Below the pieces are notes generated by a model that was given only the letters and a program-made list of their open reading frames with translations, ran no database searches and was not told the origin of the DNA. 64,000 nucleotides of DNA from Microvirga lenta (GTDB taxonomy: Bacteria; Pseudomonadota; Alphaproteobacteria; Rhizobiales; Beijerinckiaceae). Made by a program: the position numbers and the translations under genes. Shown here piece after piece: positions 25,629-36,009 of this stretch. The DNA is taken from positions 111,206 to 175,205 of the forward strand of contig NZ_JAJBBR010000010.1 in assembly GCF_020532555.1 (NCBI RefSeq), given 5' to 3'. Each line of letters starts with the position of its first letter. Position 1 is the first letter of the stretch.

Positions 25629-26941
25629 TGATTGCTGACCGTCCCTTGCTGTTGAAGAACGCCCGTCTCGTCGATCCCGCCAGCGGGCGCGAGGAGCGGG
25701 GCGGCGTCCTGATCCAGGGCGGCACCATTCAGGATGTCGGCCCGCACGTGGCGGTCGTAACCGATGCGGACGTGCTCGATTGCGGTGGGCAGGTTCTCAG
25801 CCCCGGGCTCATCGACATGCGCGCCTTCATCGGCGAACCGGGGGCCGCGCATCGGGAAACCCTGAAGAGCGCCGGCGAGGCCGCCGCCGCCGGGGGCGTG
25901 ACCACCATCGTGTCCATGCCCGACACGAACCCGGTCCTGGACGACCCGGCAATCATCGATTTCGTCATGCGCCGGGCACGGGACAACTGCATCGTCGATG
26001 TCCGCCCCGCCGCCGCGCTGACCAAGGGACTCAAGGGCGAGGAGATGGCCGAGATCGGCCTGCTGCGCGAGGCCGGCGCCATCGCCTTCACGGACGGGGC
26101 GCGCTCCGTCACCAACGCCCAGGTGATGCGCCGCGCGCTCACCTATGCCCGCGATTTCGATGCGCTGATCCTCCATCACGTGGAGGATCCGGACCTCGTC
26201 GGCCAGGGGGTGATGAACGAGGGCGAGTTCGCCGCGCGCCTCGGCCTGCCGGGCATTCCGCGCGAGGCCGAGACCGTGATGCTGGAGCGGGACATCCGCC
26301 TCGTGCGCCTCACGGGCGGGCGCTACCACGCCGCCATGATCTCCTGCGCCGATTCGGCCGAGATCGTCCGGGACGCGAAGGCGAGGGGGCTTCCCGTCAC
26401 CAGCGGGGTCTCGATCAACAACCTCGCCCTCAACGAGAACGACATCGGCGACTACCGGACCTTCCTCAAGCTCTCGCCGCCCCTGCGGCACGAGGACGAC
26501 CGGCAGGCGATGATCGAGGCGCTGAACGACGGCACCCTCGACGTGATCGTCTCGGACCACAATCCACAGGATGTGGAGACCAAGCGGCTGCCTTTCGCGG
26601 AGGCCGAGAACGGCGCCGTCGGCCTCGAAACGCTCCTGTCCGCCGCCCTGCGGCTGGTCCATGCGGGTCAGGTTTCCCTGCCCAAGGTCCTGCGGGCGAT
26701 GTCCACGCGGCCGGCTGAAATCCTTGGTTTGCCGGGCGGACGGCTCCAGCGCGGCGCCCCGGCCGACCTCATCCTGTTCGATCCCGACGCGCCCTACGTC
26801 CTCGACAAGCGCGATCTCCGGTCCCTGTCGAAAAACACCCCGTTCGACGAAGCCCGTCTGGAAGGACAGGTGACGGTGACGATGGTTGGAGGCAGGATCG
26901 TGTTCGATCGCCGCAACGGTTCAAGAGAAGCGAATGTCTGA
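25628..26941 (+). CDS. pyrX: dihydroorotase-like protein, predicted inactive (PyrX type)
   Basis: 437 residues, dihydroorotase/amidohydrolase fold ([61 protein letters not shown]). The zinc ligands are missing: the usual HxH is RAF (residues 65-67), the later metal His of HxxH-S is lost in YHAAMIS (233-239), and the catalytic-loop DHAPH reads DHNPQ (310-314). His183/184 and Asp310 remain. This is the pattern of non-catalytic PyrC homologues that hold the PyrB dodecamer together. If so, an active dihydroorotase must be encoded elsewhere. Overlaps the DUF4406 gene (ATGA-type) and plsY by 8 bases. Confidence 0.88.
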   Translation: MIADRPLLLKNARLVDPASGREERGGVLIQGGTIQDVGPHVAVVTDADVLDCGGQVLSPGLIDMRAFIGEPGAAHRETLKSAGEAAAAGGVTTIVSMPDTNPVLDDPAIIDFVMRRARDNCIVDVRPAAALTKGLKGEEMAEIGLLREAGAIAFTDGARSVTNAQVMRRALTYARDFDALILHHVEDPDLVGQGVMNEGEFAARLGLPGIPREAETVMLERDIRLVRLTGGRYHAAMISCADSAEIVRDAKARGLPVTSGVSINNLALNENDIGDYRTFLKLSPPLRHEDDRQAMIEALNDGTLDVIVSDHNPQDVETKRLPFAEAENGAVGLETLLSAALRLVHAGQVSLPKVLRAMSTRPAEILGLPGGRLQRGAPADLILFDPDAPYVLDKRDLRSLSKNTPFDEARLEGQVTVTMVGGRIVFDRRNGSREANV

Positions 26942-27533
26942 CGATTCCAACCTGCTCCTGCTGGGCGCCCTGGTTTTCGGCTACCTCCTGGGCTCGATCC
27001 CCTTCGGCGTGATCTTCACCCGGATGGCGGGGCTCGGGGACATCCGCAAGGTCGGATCGGGCAATATCGGGGCCACCAACGTGCTCCGGACCGGCCGCAA
27101 GGGCCTGGCCGCGGCGACCCTGCTCGGCGACGCCCTCAAGGGCACGGCCGCGGTCCTCATCGCCGGCATGTGGGGGGCTGAAGCGGCCACCGCCGCCGCG
27201 CTCGGCGCCTTCCTCGGCCATCTCTACCCGGTCTGGCTCGGGTTCAGGGGCGGCAAGGGCGTCGCGACCTTCATCGGCATCCTGATCGGCCTCAGCCCGC
27301 TGACGGCGCTCGTCTTCGCGGCGATCTGGCTCGGCATGGCCTTCGCGTTCCGCTACTCGTCCCTGTCCGCGCTGGTGGCGAGCCTTGCCTCGCCCATCGT
27401 GCTCCTGTTGCTCGACCAGCCGAGAATGGCGGGCGTGGCCGGCATTCTCGCGATCCTCCTGTGGTGGAAACACAGCGAGAACATCCAGCGCCTCCTCGCC
27501 GGGACGGAGGGCAAGATCGGACAGAAGGGATGA
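26934..27533 (+). CDS. plsY: glycerol-3-phosphate acyltransferase PlsY
   Basis: 199-residue inner-membrane enzyme that transfers an acyl group from acyl-phosphate to glycerol-3-phosphate, the first step of phospholipid synthesis with PlsX. Five membrane helices and the three family motifs: [23 protein letters not shown] and [22 protein letters not shown] 26934 lies inside the end of the pyrX-like gene; the stop overlaps the dprA start (ATGA). Confidence 0.95.
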   Translation: MSDDSNLLLLGALVFGYLLGSIPFGVIFTRMAGLGDIRKVGSGNIGATNVLRTGRKGLAAATLLGDALKGTAAVLIAGMWGAEAATAAALGAFLGHLYPVWLGFRGGKGVATFIGILIGLSPLTALVFAAIWLGMAFAFRYSSLSALVASLASPIVLLLLDQPRMAGVAGILAILLWWKHSENIQRLLAGTEGKIGQKG

Positions 27534-28732
27534 GTGGCGCCCGCCTCACGGACGAGCAGCGGCTCGACTGGCTCCGTCTGATCCGGTCGGAGAACGTCGG
27601 TCCGCGGACCTTTCGTGCGCTCATCAACCGTTACGGCGGCGCCTCGGCCGCCATCGAGGCGCTGCCGGATCTCGCCCGCAAAGGCGGCCGTCTTCTGCTG
27701 AAGGTCGCGAGCCGGGCGGAGGCGGAAAAGGAAATGGCCGCGGCCGCGCGGATGGGCGTGCGCTTCGTCGCCATGGGCGAGCCGGAATACCCGAAGACCC
27801 TGCAGGCCATCGACACGGCCCCGCCGCTCATCGCCGTCCGCGGCTCGACGGACGTGCTGGCGAGGCCGACCGTCGCCATCGTCGGCTCGCGCAACGCCTC
27901 CGCCTCGGGGCTGACTTTCACGGAGCGCCTGTCGCGACAGCTGGGCGAAGCCGGGTACGTGGTCGTATCGGGTCTCGCCCGCGGCATCGACACCCGCGCG
28001 CACAAGGCCACCCTCGATACCGGCACGGTGGCGGTTCTCGCGGGCGGGCACGACCGGATCTATCCGGCCGAGAACGAGGCCCTGCTGCTCTCCATCGTGG
28101 AGCGCGGCGGTGCCGTCATCTCCGAGATGCCCTTCGGGTGGGAGCCGAGAGGAAGGGATTTCCCGAGGCGCAACAGAATCGTGTCGGGCCTGTCCTACGG
28201 CGTGGTGGTGGTGGAGGCGGCGCGCCGCTCCGGCTCGCTGATCACCGCCCGATTCGCCCTGGAGCAGGGGCGGGAGGTCTTCGCCGTGCCGGGCTCGCCC
28301 CTCGATCCCAGGGCCGAGGGCACCAACGATCTCATCCGCGAAGGCGCGACCCTCTGCGCCGGAATCGAGCACGTCACGAGCGTGCTGGAGCCGCTGATCG
28401 CCAAGGGAGCCGTGCCGGAAGCGGGCGTCGAGGAGCCCCAGCACGTGCCCGGCATCGAGGAATTGTGGGACGAGCTCGACCTGCCGGAGATCGCCCGGCC
28501 TCCGGTCGGGCTGGTCCTGCCCGACACAGGTTTTTCGGAAGGCGAGAACGCGGACGGCGCCGGATTCGATCTGGTCGGTCTGCTGGGACCTTCGCCGGTC
28601 GCCATCGACGATCTCGTGCGCCAGTCGGGCCTGCCGATCCGGGTGGTGCAGACGGCGCTGCTCGAACTGGAGATTGCAGGCAGGCTGGAACGCCACGGCG
28701 GCAGCGCCGTCTCCCTGCTCTCGGCGCGCTGA
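27530..28732 (+). CDS. dprA: DNA-processing protein DprA
   Basis: 400 residues. Loads RecA onto incoming single-stranded DNA during transformation. N-terminal SAM-like helices ([18 protein letters not shown]), Rossmann domain ([84 protein letters not shown]) and a C-terminal winged helix ([27 protein letters not shown]). Last gene of the pyrB operon; starts by ATGA overlap with plsY. Confidence 0.95.
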   Translation: MSGARLTDEQRLDWLRLIRSENVGPRTFRALINRYGGASAAIEALPDLARKGGRLLLKVASRAEAEKEMAAAARMGVRFVAMGEPEYPKTLQAIDTAPPLIAVRGSTDVLARPTVAIVGSRNASASGLTFTERLSRQLGEAGYVVVSGLARGIDTRAHKATLDTGTVAVLAGGHDRIYPAENEALLLSIVERGGAVISEMPFGWEPRGRDFPRRNRIVSGLSYGVVVVEAARRSGSLITARFALEQGREVFAVPGSPLDPRAEGTNDLIREGATLCAGIEHVTSVLEPLIAKGAVPEAGVEEPQHVPGIEELWDELDLPEIARPPVGLVLPDTGFSEGENADGAGFDLVGLLGPSPVAIDDLVRQSGLPIRVVQTALLELEIAGRLERHGGSAVSLLSAR

Positions 28733-28735
28733 GCC

Positions 28736-28981
28736 TCAGCCTTTCTCGTGCTGGGCCTTGACCGTGCGGATCGCCTCCAGGCGGGCCATGTCGAGGAGAT
28801 AGGAGAGAAGGCCGAGATCGGCCCGCTGCGCCAGATAGGACAGCTCCGCCGTGAATTCCGCGATGTACCTGGCCGTTTCTCCCGCGGACGCACCTGTCTC
28901 GGGCGAAGGTCCCATCTTGCTTTCGAGGGACTTCTCCGGGGACGCATCGGACTTGTTGGGGTGCTTTACGGCCTTGGACAT
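28736..28981 (-). CDS. small hypothetical protein, 81 residues
   Basis: A disordered, Ser/Lys-rich N-terminal third and a helical C-terminal half (YIAEFTAELSYLAQRADLGLLSYLLDMARLEAI). This pattern recurs in short uncharacterised Rhizobiales proteins. No domain with a known function. It is convergent with dprA, separated by 3 bases. No clear ribosome site is seen before ATG 28981. Confidence 0.6.
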   Translation of the reverse strand: MSKAVKHPNKSDASPEKSLESKMGPSPETGASAGETARYIAEFTAELSYLAQRADLGLLSYLLDMARLEAIRTVKAQHEKG

Positions 28982-29086
28982 CGGGAAGGAACGGCTGTCT
29001 CGACGGTTTCGGTCCGTCTAGATAGCAGCTCAACTATAAATAAAACAATAGCCAATATCTTACTTTTGGTTGCAGAACAGAGTTTC

Positions 29087-30016
29087 CTAGGCGCCCAGGG
29101 TGGAAATCAGCAGCGGCATCGACACCAGGGCAATCAGGGTCTGCAGGGTCAGGATCTCGGCCATGAGAGGCGCGTTACCGCCCATCTGGCGGGCCAGCAC
29201 ATAGGCCGCGCTGGCCGTGGGCACCGAGGCGGCGATGATGGTCACGACGATGTCGTTTCCGGCGACGCCCACATGGCGCGCCAGGGTCACCGCAACCACA
29301 GGCATCAGGAAGAGCTTGAGGCCCGAGGCGATGAAGTGCGGCAGGCCGGGCCGGCTCAGCCGCCGGATGTCGAGGCCCGCTCCCACGATGAGCAGGCCCG
29401 CCGCAAGGGCCGCCCGCCCCATGATCTCGATATAGCCGACGATGGGCTGGGGCAGGGGCGGGACGAGGAGGTTGAGCGTCAGGCCGACGGCGCAGGACCA
29501 GATGAAGGGGTTGGTGACGAAGGAGTGCAGGATCTTCCAGGGGCTCTGCCGGGGCTGGCCCGCGTAGCGGATGAAGACGTAGAAGGCGAGCAGGTTGAGC
29601 AGCGGCACCATGGCGGCGATGGCGACCGCGATCAGGGCGATGCCCCGCTGCCCGAACAGGCTTCCGGCCACCGACAGGCCCACGAAGGTGTTCCACCGGG
29701 TCGCGCCCTGGAAGATAGAGGTGAAGGTCGGCCCGTCGATCCCGAAGCGGCGCTCCAGGACCGGACGGAGCACCAAAACGATGGTGGCCATGATCAGGAT
29801 GGCGCCGATCAGGGCCCCGCCCACGCCCGCGACCGGCACCGAGCCGAGATCGGCCCGGGACAGGGTGTCGATGATCAGAGCGGGAAAGAAGATCACGTAG
29901 GTGGCGCGCTCGATTCCGGCCCAGTGCTTCTCGTCCACGAAGCCGGTGGCCCGGCAGAGCCAGCCGGTGGCGATGATGAGAAAGGTGGGGACGAGGCTCG
30001 CGAAGACAGCGGACAT
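29087..30016 (-). CDS. AEC family transporter
   Basis: 309 residues with about ten membrane helices, of the auxin efflux carrier (AEC/BART) superfamily. Hallmarks: the N-terminal LVPTFLIIATGWLCRATG, the central GATRWNTFVGLSVAGSLFG and the conserved polar ending ASVPTASAAYVLARQMGGNAPLMAEILTLQTL. Bacterial members export malate, malonate or other small acids; the substrate here is unknown. Monocistronic and divergent from arfB. Confidence 0.9.
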   Translation of the reverse strand: MSAVFASLVPTFLIIATGWLCRATGFVDEKHWAGIERATYVIFFPALIIDTLSRADLGSVPVAGVGGALIGAILIMATIVLVLRPVLERRFGIDGPTFTSIFQGATRWNTFVGLSVAGSLFGQRGIALIAVAIAAMVPLLNLLAFYVFIRYAGQPRQSPWKILHSFVTNPFIWSCAVGLTLNLLVPPLPQPIVGYIEIMGRAALAAGLLIVGAGLDIRRLSRPGLPHFIASGLKLFLMPVVAVTLARHVGVAGNDIVVTIIAASVPTASAAYVLARQMGGNAPLMAEILTLQTLIALVSMPLLISTLGA

Positions 30017-30192
30017 GCAGGAGGCCGGATCAGGAGGGCGGAACGCGCCGGCTCTCGAACCCGCGCCGTTCCTATGGTCAAAGGCGCTTAGACCCTATCG
30101 GGAGGGTCGACAAGCCGTGGCTAAGCTCTCATTGGACATGCCGGGCGCGATGCCCCAGTTTTCTTCGTCTCCCGTGTTTCGCCAGAGGCTCC

Positions 30193-30615
30193 ATGATCCA
30201 GGTCACCAATTCCATCGCCATCGACGAGGCGGAACTGCAGGAGAGCTTCATCCGCGCCTCGGGGCCGGGCGGGCAGAACGTGCACAAGGTGTCGAGCGCG
30301 GTCCAGCTGCGTTTCGACGTGCGCCAATCGCCCTCCCTGCCGGATGACGTGAAGGCGCGTCTGGAGCGTCTGGCCGGTCAACGGCTGACGAACGAAGGGG
30401 TGCTCGTCATCACGGCCCAGCGCTTCCGCACCCAGGAGCGCAACCGGGAGGATGCGGTGGCCCGCCTCGTCGAGCTGATCCGGCAGGCGACCGAACGGCC
30501 GAAGCCCCGCCGCCCCACGCGCCCGACCCTGGCCTCGAAGAAGCGCCGACTGGAGGAGAAGGGCCGGCGCGCCGACATCAAGAAGGGCCGCAGCGCCAAA
30601 CCGGGATTCGATTGA
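30193..30615 (+). CDS. arfB: alternative ribosome-rescue factor ArfB
   Basis: 140-residue peptidyl-tRNA hydrolase that frees ribosomes stalled at mRNA ends. The GGQ motif is at residues 26-28 (RASGPGGQNVHKVSSAV) and a long basic tail (KPRRPTRPTLASKKRRLEEK, then GRRADIKKGRS) enters the empty mRNA channel. Lacks the anticodon-recognition domain of RF1/RF2. Its end is 10 bases from the convergent epmB end. Confidence 0.95.
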   Translation: MIQVTNSIAIDEAELQESFIRASGPGGQNVHKVSSAVQLRFDVRQSPSLPDDVKARLERLAGQRLTNEGVLVITAQRFRTQERNREDAVARLVELIRQATERPKPRRPTRPTLASKKRRLEEKGRRADIKKGRSAKPGFD

Positions 30616-30625
30616 TCCTGCGCTC

Positions 30626-31678
30626 CTACGCCTCAGGCGGGTAGCTGTGCTCGCCGCCCCGGAAATCCGAGACCGTATAGCAGCCGTCGCCGGTGGGCCG
30701 GATCGTGCTCGCGCCGATCACCGCCTTTCCATGCCCGCCCGGGATGTCGAGGATGTAGGCCGGCTGGCACAGGCCGGAGACCCGGCCGCGCAGGCCCGCG
30801 ACCAGCTTCTGGCCCTCCTCGATGGAAAGGCGGAAATGGCTGGTGCCTGGGGCAAGGTCGGGATGGTGGAGGTAGTAGGGCTTGATCCGCGTCTCGACGA
30901 AGGCGCGCATGAGGGCGGCCAGGATGTCCGGATCGTCGTTCACGCCCCTGAGCAGGACCGACTGGCTGATCATCGCGATGCCGGCATCCACCAGACGGGC
31001 GCAGGCCGCGCGGGCCTCGGGCGTCAGCTCGCGGGGATGGTTGGCATGGAGCGCCACATAGGTCGTCTTGCCGCTCGCCTTCAGGGCCGCGATCAGCGCC
31101 TCGTCGATCCGCTCCGGCTCGACGACGGGAACCCGGGTGTGGAAGCGCACGATCTTCACGTGATCGATGGCGGCGAGCCGCTCCATGATCTCGGCGAGGC
31201 GTCGCGGAGACAGCACCAGCGGGTCGCCGCCGGTCAGGATCACCTCCCAGACTTCCGGGCGTGACGCGATATAGGCGAAGGCCCTGTCCATGGCGTCCGG
31301 CGAGAGGGTCCCGAGCCCCTGGGGACCGACCATCTCGCGGCGGAAACAGAACCGGCAATAGACCGGGCAGACATGGACGGCCTTGAGCAGCACCCGGTCG
31401 GGATAGCGATGGACGATGCCCTCGACGGGGCTGTGGGCGAGGTCCCCGATGGGGTCCTCCCGCTCCTCCGGCAGGATGTGAAGCTCGGCGCCGTCCGGCA
31501 CGAACTGGCGGGCGATGGGATCGGCGGGGTCGTCCCGGTCGATCAGCGCCGCCATGGCCGGGCTGATCGCGACGGCGTAGCGCTCCGCCACTTTCTCGAT
31601 CTCGTCGAGGCGCTCGGGCGGCAGGAGACCGGCCTCGATCAGGTCCCCGGCGGTGCGGAGGGGGCGGCTCGCGTTCAC
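30626..31678 (-). CDS. epmB: EF-P (R)-beta-lysine synthesis: lysine 2,3-aminomutase-like EpmB
   Basis: 350-residue radical SAM, PLP-dependent enzyme that turns L-lysine into beta-lysine for elongation factor P modification. The radical SAM cysteines are C104, C108 and C111 (HVCPVYCRFCFRRE); ILTGGDPLVLSPRRL and LHANHPRELT follow, and PLP-binding residues lie in the C-terminal QPAYILDIPGGHGKAV. It is shorter than the catabolic lysine 2,3-aminomutase. The start is GTG 31678, overlapping the epmA stop (GTGA), and the neighbouring epmA and efp settle the assignment. Confidence 0.92.
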   Translation of the reverse strand: MNASRPLRTAGDLIEAGLLPPERLDEIEKVAERYAVAISPAMAALIDRDDPADPIARQFVPDGAELHILPEEREDPIGDLAHSPVEGIVHRYPDRVLLKAVHVCPVYCRFCFRREMVGPQGLGTLSPDAMDRAFAYIASRPEVWEVILTGGDPLVLSPRRLAEIMERLAAIDHVKIVRFHTRVPVVEPERIDEALIAALKASGKTTYVALHANHPRELTPEARAACARLVDAGIAMISQSVLLRGVNDDPDILAALMRAFVETRIKPYYLHHPDLAPGTSHFRLSIEEGQKLVAGLRGRVSGLCQPAYILDIPGGHGKAVIGASTIRPTGDGCYTVSDFRGGEHSYPPEA

Positions 31679-32745
31679 GGATGCGTCTCCGGCACGGGTG
31701 CCCAGATCACCTGCTCGATGCGGGAGGCGCCTGTCGCCAGCATGACGAGGCGGTCGAAGCCGAGCGCGATGCCGCTCGCCTCCGGCATATGGGCGAGCGC
31801 GGTCAGGAAATCCTCGTCCAGGGGGTAGGTTTCGCCGTAGACTCGCATCTTCTCCGCCATCTCTCCCTCGAACCGGCGCCGCTGCTCGGCCGCGTCGGTC
31901 AGCTCGCCGAAGGCATTGGCGAGTTCCACGCCGCAGGCATAGAGCTCGAAGCGCTCGGCCACCCGCGGGTCCCGCGCCGTGGGGCGGGCGAGGGCCGCCT
32001 CGGCGACCGGGTATTCGTCCAGGATCGTGGCGCGGCCATGGCCCAGATTGGGTTCGATCCGCTCCACGATGACGCGGCTGAACAGGTCCGACCAGGTGTC
32101 GTCCCCGGCGATCCGCAGACCGGCCTCCCGCAGGCTCGCCGCCAGCCGGTCCCGGTCCGTGGCGCCGCTCCGGTCGATGGAGGCGAGGAGGTCGATGCCG
32201 GCGAAGCGGTCGAAGGCTTCCGCCACGCTCAGGCGCTCGGGCTCCCGGAAGGGATCGACCTCGCCGCCGCGGAACGCGAGGCGGCGGGTTCCGGCGGTCT
32301 CGGCGGCAAGGGCCAGGATCTCCGCGCAGTCGCGCATGAGGGCCTCGTAGTTCTCGCCCGCGCGGTACCATTCCAGCATGGTGAATTCCGGATGGTGCAA
32401 CGGCCCGCGTTCCCGGTTGCGGTAGACATGGGCGAAGCAGGCGATCCGGGTCTCGCCCGCCGCCAGGAGCTTCTTGCAGGCGAATTCCGGCGAGGTGTGG
32501 AGATAGAGCGGCGCCCGGGATCCGTCCGGCCCGACGGCGGCGGTCTCGAAGGCGTGGAGATGGGCCTCGTTGCCGGGCGAGACCTGGAGCGTGGCCGTAT
32601 CGACCTCCACGAAGTCCCGGTTCGCGAAATAGCCGCGCAGGGCTGCCTGGATCCGGTTGCGGCCCAGGAGGAACGGGCGCCGGTCGGCATGGACATGGGG
32701 CGTCCACCAGGGGGAGGGAGTGGAGATGGCGGCTTTCCGGTCCAC
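31675..32745 (-). CDS. epmA: EF-P--lysine lysyltransferase EpmA
   Basis: 356 residues, a class II lysyl-tRNA synthetase catalytic domain without the anticodon-binding domain. Motif 2 [18 protein letters not shown] with [12 protein letters not shown], and motif 3 [16 protein letters not shown]. It attaches (R)-beta-lysine to the conserved lysine of EF-P. GTG start at 32745 (no in-frame ATG near the N-terminus). Slightly longer than the E. coli enzyme (325). Operon with epmB; divergent from efp with 148 bases between. Confidence 0.93.
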   Translation of the reverse strand: MDRKAAISTPSPWWTPHVHADRRPFLLGRNRIQAALRGYFANRDFVEVDTATLQVSPGNEAHLHAFETAAVGPDGSRAPLYLHTSPEFACKKLLAAGETRIACFAHVYRNRERGPLHHPEFTMLEWYRAGENYEALMRDCAEILALAAETAGTRRLAFRGGEVDPFREPERLSVAEAFDRFAGIDLLASIDRSGATDRDRLAASLREAGLRIAGDDTWSDLFSRVIVERIEPNLGHGRATILDEYPVAEAALARPTARDPRVAERFELYACGVELANAFGELTDAAEQRRRFEGEMAEKMRVYGETYPLDEDFLTALAHMPEASGIALGFDRLVMLATGASRIEQVIWAPVPETHP

Positions 32746-32893
32746 GGCTTCCGTTCAAGCTTTCGTGAGGTCAGGCTGGCGATTTGCGCCAAGATGGTTT
32801 AGTTGCGGCACCGAAAACGCTTTTCGCGTCGACGGGGGCAGGGCTGGCCCGACCCTTACGACGTGTCCACCTCTGTCACAAGGAAGACTTCTC

Positions 32894-33460
32894 GTGAAGG
32901 TCATCGCCTCTACGCTCCGCAAGGGCAATGTCGTCGACATCGACGGCAGGCTCTACGTCGTGCTCACCGCCCAGAACATCCATCCCGGCAAGGGCACCCC
33001 TGTGACCCAGCTCGACATGCGCCGCATCTCCGATGGCGTGAAGGTCTCCGAGCGCTACCGCACCACGGAGCAGGTCGAGCGCGCCTTCGTCGAGGACCGC
33101 GAGCACACCTTCCTCTACGAGGACGGCGAAGGCTTCCACTTCATGAACCCGGAGACCTACGACCAGGTGGCCGTGCCGGAGGACATCATCGGCGACCAGA
33201 AGCCCTACCTGCAGGAAGGGATGCCGGTGATGCTCTCGACCCATAACGGCGTGCCGATCGCCATCGAGCTCCCGGCCCGCGTGACCCTCGAGATCACCGA
33301 GACCGAGCCTGTCGTGAAGGGCCAGACGGCCTCCTCGTCCTACAAGCCCGCCATGCTGTCGAACGGCGTCCGCACCATGGTGCCGCCCCACATCCAGGCC
33401 GGCACCCGCGTCGTGATCATGACGGAAGACGGCTCCTACGTGGAGCGCGCCAAGGACTAA
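32894..33460 (+). CDS. efp: elongation factor P
   Basis: 188 residues, the usual length. Relieves ribosome stalling at polyproline stretches. KOW-like domain I carries the modified lysine at the tip of loop [10 protein letters not shown] (Lys33 by this start); domains II and III are the OB folds ([60 protein letters not shown]). GTG start at 32894 with AAGGAAGA upstream. The two modification genes next to it indicate a beta-lysylated EF-P. No EpmC hydroxylase is near. Confidence 0.96.
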   Translation: MKVIASTLRKGNVVDIDGRLYVVLTAQNIHPGKGTPVTQLDMRRISDGVKVSERYRTTEQVERAFVEDREHTFLYEDGEGFHFMNPETYDQVAVPEDIIGDQKPYLQEGMPVMLSTHNGVPIAIELPARVTLEITETEPVVKGQTASSSYKPAMLSNGVRTMVPPHIQAGTRVVIMTEDGSYVERAKD

Positions 33461-33587
33461 GCTGCCCGGCAGCCTGAACGGGGCGGATTGAGCGCCCACG
33501 TTCGATCTTGAAGGATGGGCGATTTCGGGGGACGGTTCCCCGGAAATCCCTGTCCTTCTTCATTTTGTGCGGAGTGGAACGACCTTC

Positions 33588-34772
33588 ATGACGAGCGGCC
33601 TCCTGAACCCCATCAATCCCCTCGTCGCGGATGTCGGAAGCCCGCCCATTCCCGAAGCCCAGAGCTGGACCAGACGCTATGACGGCGCCCTGGGGCCGCT
33701 CATCAACCTGTCCCAGGCCGTGCCCGGCAATCCGCCCCATCCCGGGATGCTGGAGCGCCTCGCCGCCACCGCAGGCTCCGCCGCGGGCGCCCAATACGGG
33801 GCGATCGCAGGCGACGCCGCGCTCCGGCAGGCCTACGCGGCCGATCTCTCGCGGATCTACGAGGGCAGGATCGCGCCGGAGGACACGGCGGTCACCGCCG
33901 GCTGCAACCTCGCCTTCTTCGCCGCCATGATGCTGCTGGCCCGCCAGGGCGACGCGGTCCTGCTGCCGACGCCCTGGTACTTCAATCACCAGATGAGCCT
34001 GGACATGCTGGGCGTCGAGCCCCGCCCGCTGCCCTGCCATCCGGAGGCCGGTTTCGTGCCGCGGGTGGAGGATGCCGAGGCGCTGATCGACGGGCGGGTG
34101 AAGGCCATCGTGCTCGTCACGCCCAACAACCCGACCGGGGCCGTTTATCCGGCGCACGTGATCGAGGCCTTTGCCGATCTGTGCCGCCGCCGGGGGATTT
34201 ATCTCGTCATCGACGAGACTTACCGGGATTTCCTGCCAAGCGGCGTGAACCGCGCGCACGGGCTCTTCACGGGGGAGGAGTGGCGCGGGACCGTGATCCA
34301 GCTCTATTCCTTCTCGAAGTCCTACGCCATTCCGGGCCACCGCATGGGCGCGATCACGGCCGATGCCGGACTGATCGAGCAGGTCGCGAAAATCCTCGAC
34401 TGCATCCAGATCTGCGCCCCGCGGACGGCTCAGGCCGCGCTGCCCTGGGCCATCGAGGGCCTGCGGGTGTGGCGGGAGGAGAACCGGGCCGAGATCAACC
34501 GCCGCGCCGGGATCTTCCGCGAGGCGCTCGCGCCGCTGCCGGAATGGCGCATCGAATCGGCGGGGGCGTACTTCGCCTATCTGCGCCACCCCTTCCCGGA
34601 GCAAACCGCCCAGGCGGTGGCGGAGAGGCTGGCGACGGAGCGCGGCGTCCTCGGCCTGCCGGGGAGCTATTTCGGGCCGGGGCAGGACGGGCATCTGCGC
34701 ATCGCCTTCGCCAATGTGAGCGCCGAGATCCTCGCGGGTCTGACGGAGCGCCTGAGCGGCTTCGCGGTCTGA
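33588..34772 (+). CDS. PLP-dependent aminotransferase, class I/II
   Basis: 394 residues, fold-type I aminotransferase. TPNNPTGAVYPAHVI, VIDETYRDFL (Asp contacting the PLP nitrogen) and the Schiff-base lysine in YSFSKSYAIPGHRMG; the final AYFAYLRHPF and HLRIAFANV carry the substrate carboxylate Arg. Closest in pattern to the aspartate/aromatic group of unknown substrate. ATG 33588 was preferred to the GTG seven codons upstream (33567): GGAGTGG lies about ten bases before it. Monocistronic. Confidence 0.88.
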   Translation: MTSGLLNPINPLVADVGSPPIPEAQSWTRRYDGALGPLINLSQAVPGNPPHPGMLERLAATAGSAAGAQYGAIAGDAALRQAYAADLSRIYEGRIAPEDTAVTAGCNLAFFAAMMLLARQGDAVLLPTPWYFNHQMSLDMLGVEPRPLPCHPEAGFVPRVEDAEALIDGRVKAIVLVTPNNPTGAVYPAHVIEAFADLCRRRGIYLVIDETYRDFLPSGVNRAHGLFTGEEWRGTVIQLYSFSKSYAIPGHRMGAITADAGLIEQVAKILDCIQICAPRTAQAALPWAIEGLRVWREENRAEINRRAGIFREALAPLPEWRIESAGAYFAYLRHPFPEQTAQAVAERLATERGVLGLPGSYFGPGQDGHLRIAFANVSAEILAGLTERLSGFAV

Positions 34773-34887
34773 GCGGCAGCCGGGGCTATACCCATAAACT
34801 TCGTGCCCGCCCTTGGCAGGAGTGCAGGGCGGTTGTTACTCTCTCAGCCGAACAGGCACCCTGCACCGGGTGTCCAAGGATTGTGTT

Positions 34888-36009
34888 TTGACCGTGAAAT
34901 ACGACGCGACTGCCGTGCCAGGGGAGCGCCGGACGGAACCGCTTGCGGGATCTGACGCCGGACCGTCCCTGCTCGCGGATCGTGTGCAGATCACGGGTGC
35001 GAAAAACCGGCGCCAGCGCCATTCCCGCAGCTATGCGGCGCTCGACCTCGGCACCAACAACTGCCGCCTTCTCATTGCCGAACCTGCACATTTCGGTTTT
35101 CGCGTCGTCGATGCGTTTTCCCGCATCGTCCGTCTCGGCGAAGGGCTCGGCCTGGGCAACCTGCTCAGCGAGGATGCCATCGAGCGCACCATCGAGGCCC
35201 TGCGGGTGTGCCGGGACAAGATGACCGCGAAGGACGTGACCCGAGCCCGCCTCGTGGCGACGGAGGCATGTCGTCTGGCCGAGAACGGAGCGGCCTTCAT
35301 CGAGCGCGTCCGGCGCGAGCTGGACATGGAACTCGAGGTGGTCGACCGCAGAACGGAGGCGTTCCTGGCGGTGACGGGCTGCGCCGCCCTGGCCGACCCG
35401 AAGGCCGAGTCGGTCATCATCTTCGACATCGGCGGCGGCTCCACCGAGATCGCCTGGCTCGACGGCGCCGCGCCCCATGCCTTCGCGGATCCGTGCAAGC
35501 GCATCAGGGCATGGGATTCCCTGCCGGTGGGCGTCGTGACGCTCGCGGAGCGCCATGGGGGCATCGACGTGACCCAGGAAAGCTTCGAGGGCATGGTCGA
35601 GGAGGTGACCGAACTCCTGCTCGATTTCGCCATGGTGGCCGCCAAGGCGGGCCTGGCCTCGAACTTCCATCTTCTGGGCACGTCGGGAACCGTCACCACC
35701 GTCGGGGGTATTCACCTGGGACTGGCCCGCTACGACCGGCGCCGGGTGGACGGCATGTGGATGCGAAACGGGGACATCTCGACGGTGATCGACCGGCTGC
35801 TGTACTCCGATTTCGAGCAGCGCGCCGCGAATCCCTGCATCGGGCGGGAGCGGGCCGATCTGGTGCTGGCGGGCTGCGCCATTCTCGAAGCGATCCGCCG
35901 GGCCTTCCCGTCCGATCGCCTGCGCATCGCGGATCGCGGGCTGCGCGAAGGAATCTTGATGAACATGATGAGAGAGGACAGCGTCTGGCGGCAGGGAGGT
36001 GCCCGTTGA
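34888..36009 (+). CDS. ppx: Ppx/GppA phosphatase
   Basis: 373 residues of the ASKHA-fold exopolyphosphatase/guanosine pentaphosphatase family. Phosphate loops [17 protein letters not shown] and [17 protein letters not shown], plus [17 protein letters not shown], are intact. It has only the catalytic part, not the C-terminal HD domain of long PPX. A ~45-residue N-terminal basic extension precedes the catalytic fold. TTG 34888 was chosen because AAGGA (34876-34880) lies 7 bases upstream; several GTG codons nearby are alternatives. It overlaps rlmE by TTGA, so the two are translationally coupled. Confidence 0.88.
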   Translation: MTVKYDATAVPGERRTEPLAGSDAGPSLLADRVQITGAKNRRQRHSRSYAALDLGTNNCRLLIAEPAHFGFRVVDAFSRIVRLGEGLGLGNLLSEDAIERTIEALRVCRDKMTAKDVTRARLVATEACRLAENGAAFIERVRRELDMELEVVDRRTEAFLAVTGCAALADPKAESVIIFDIGGGSTEIAWLDGAAPHAFADPCKRIRAWDSLPVGVVTLAERHGGIDVTQESFEGMVEEVTELLLDFAMVAAKAGLASNFHLLGTSGTVTTVGGIHLGLARYDRRRVDGMWMRNGDISTVIDRLLYSDFEQRAANPCIGRERADLVLAGCAILEAIRRAFPSDRLRIADRGLREGILMNMMREDSVWRQGGAR

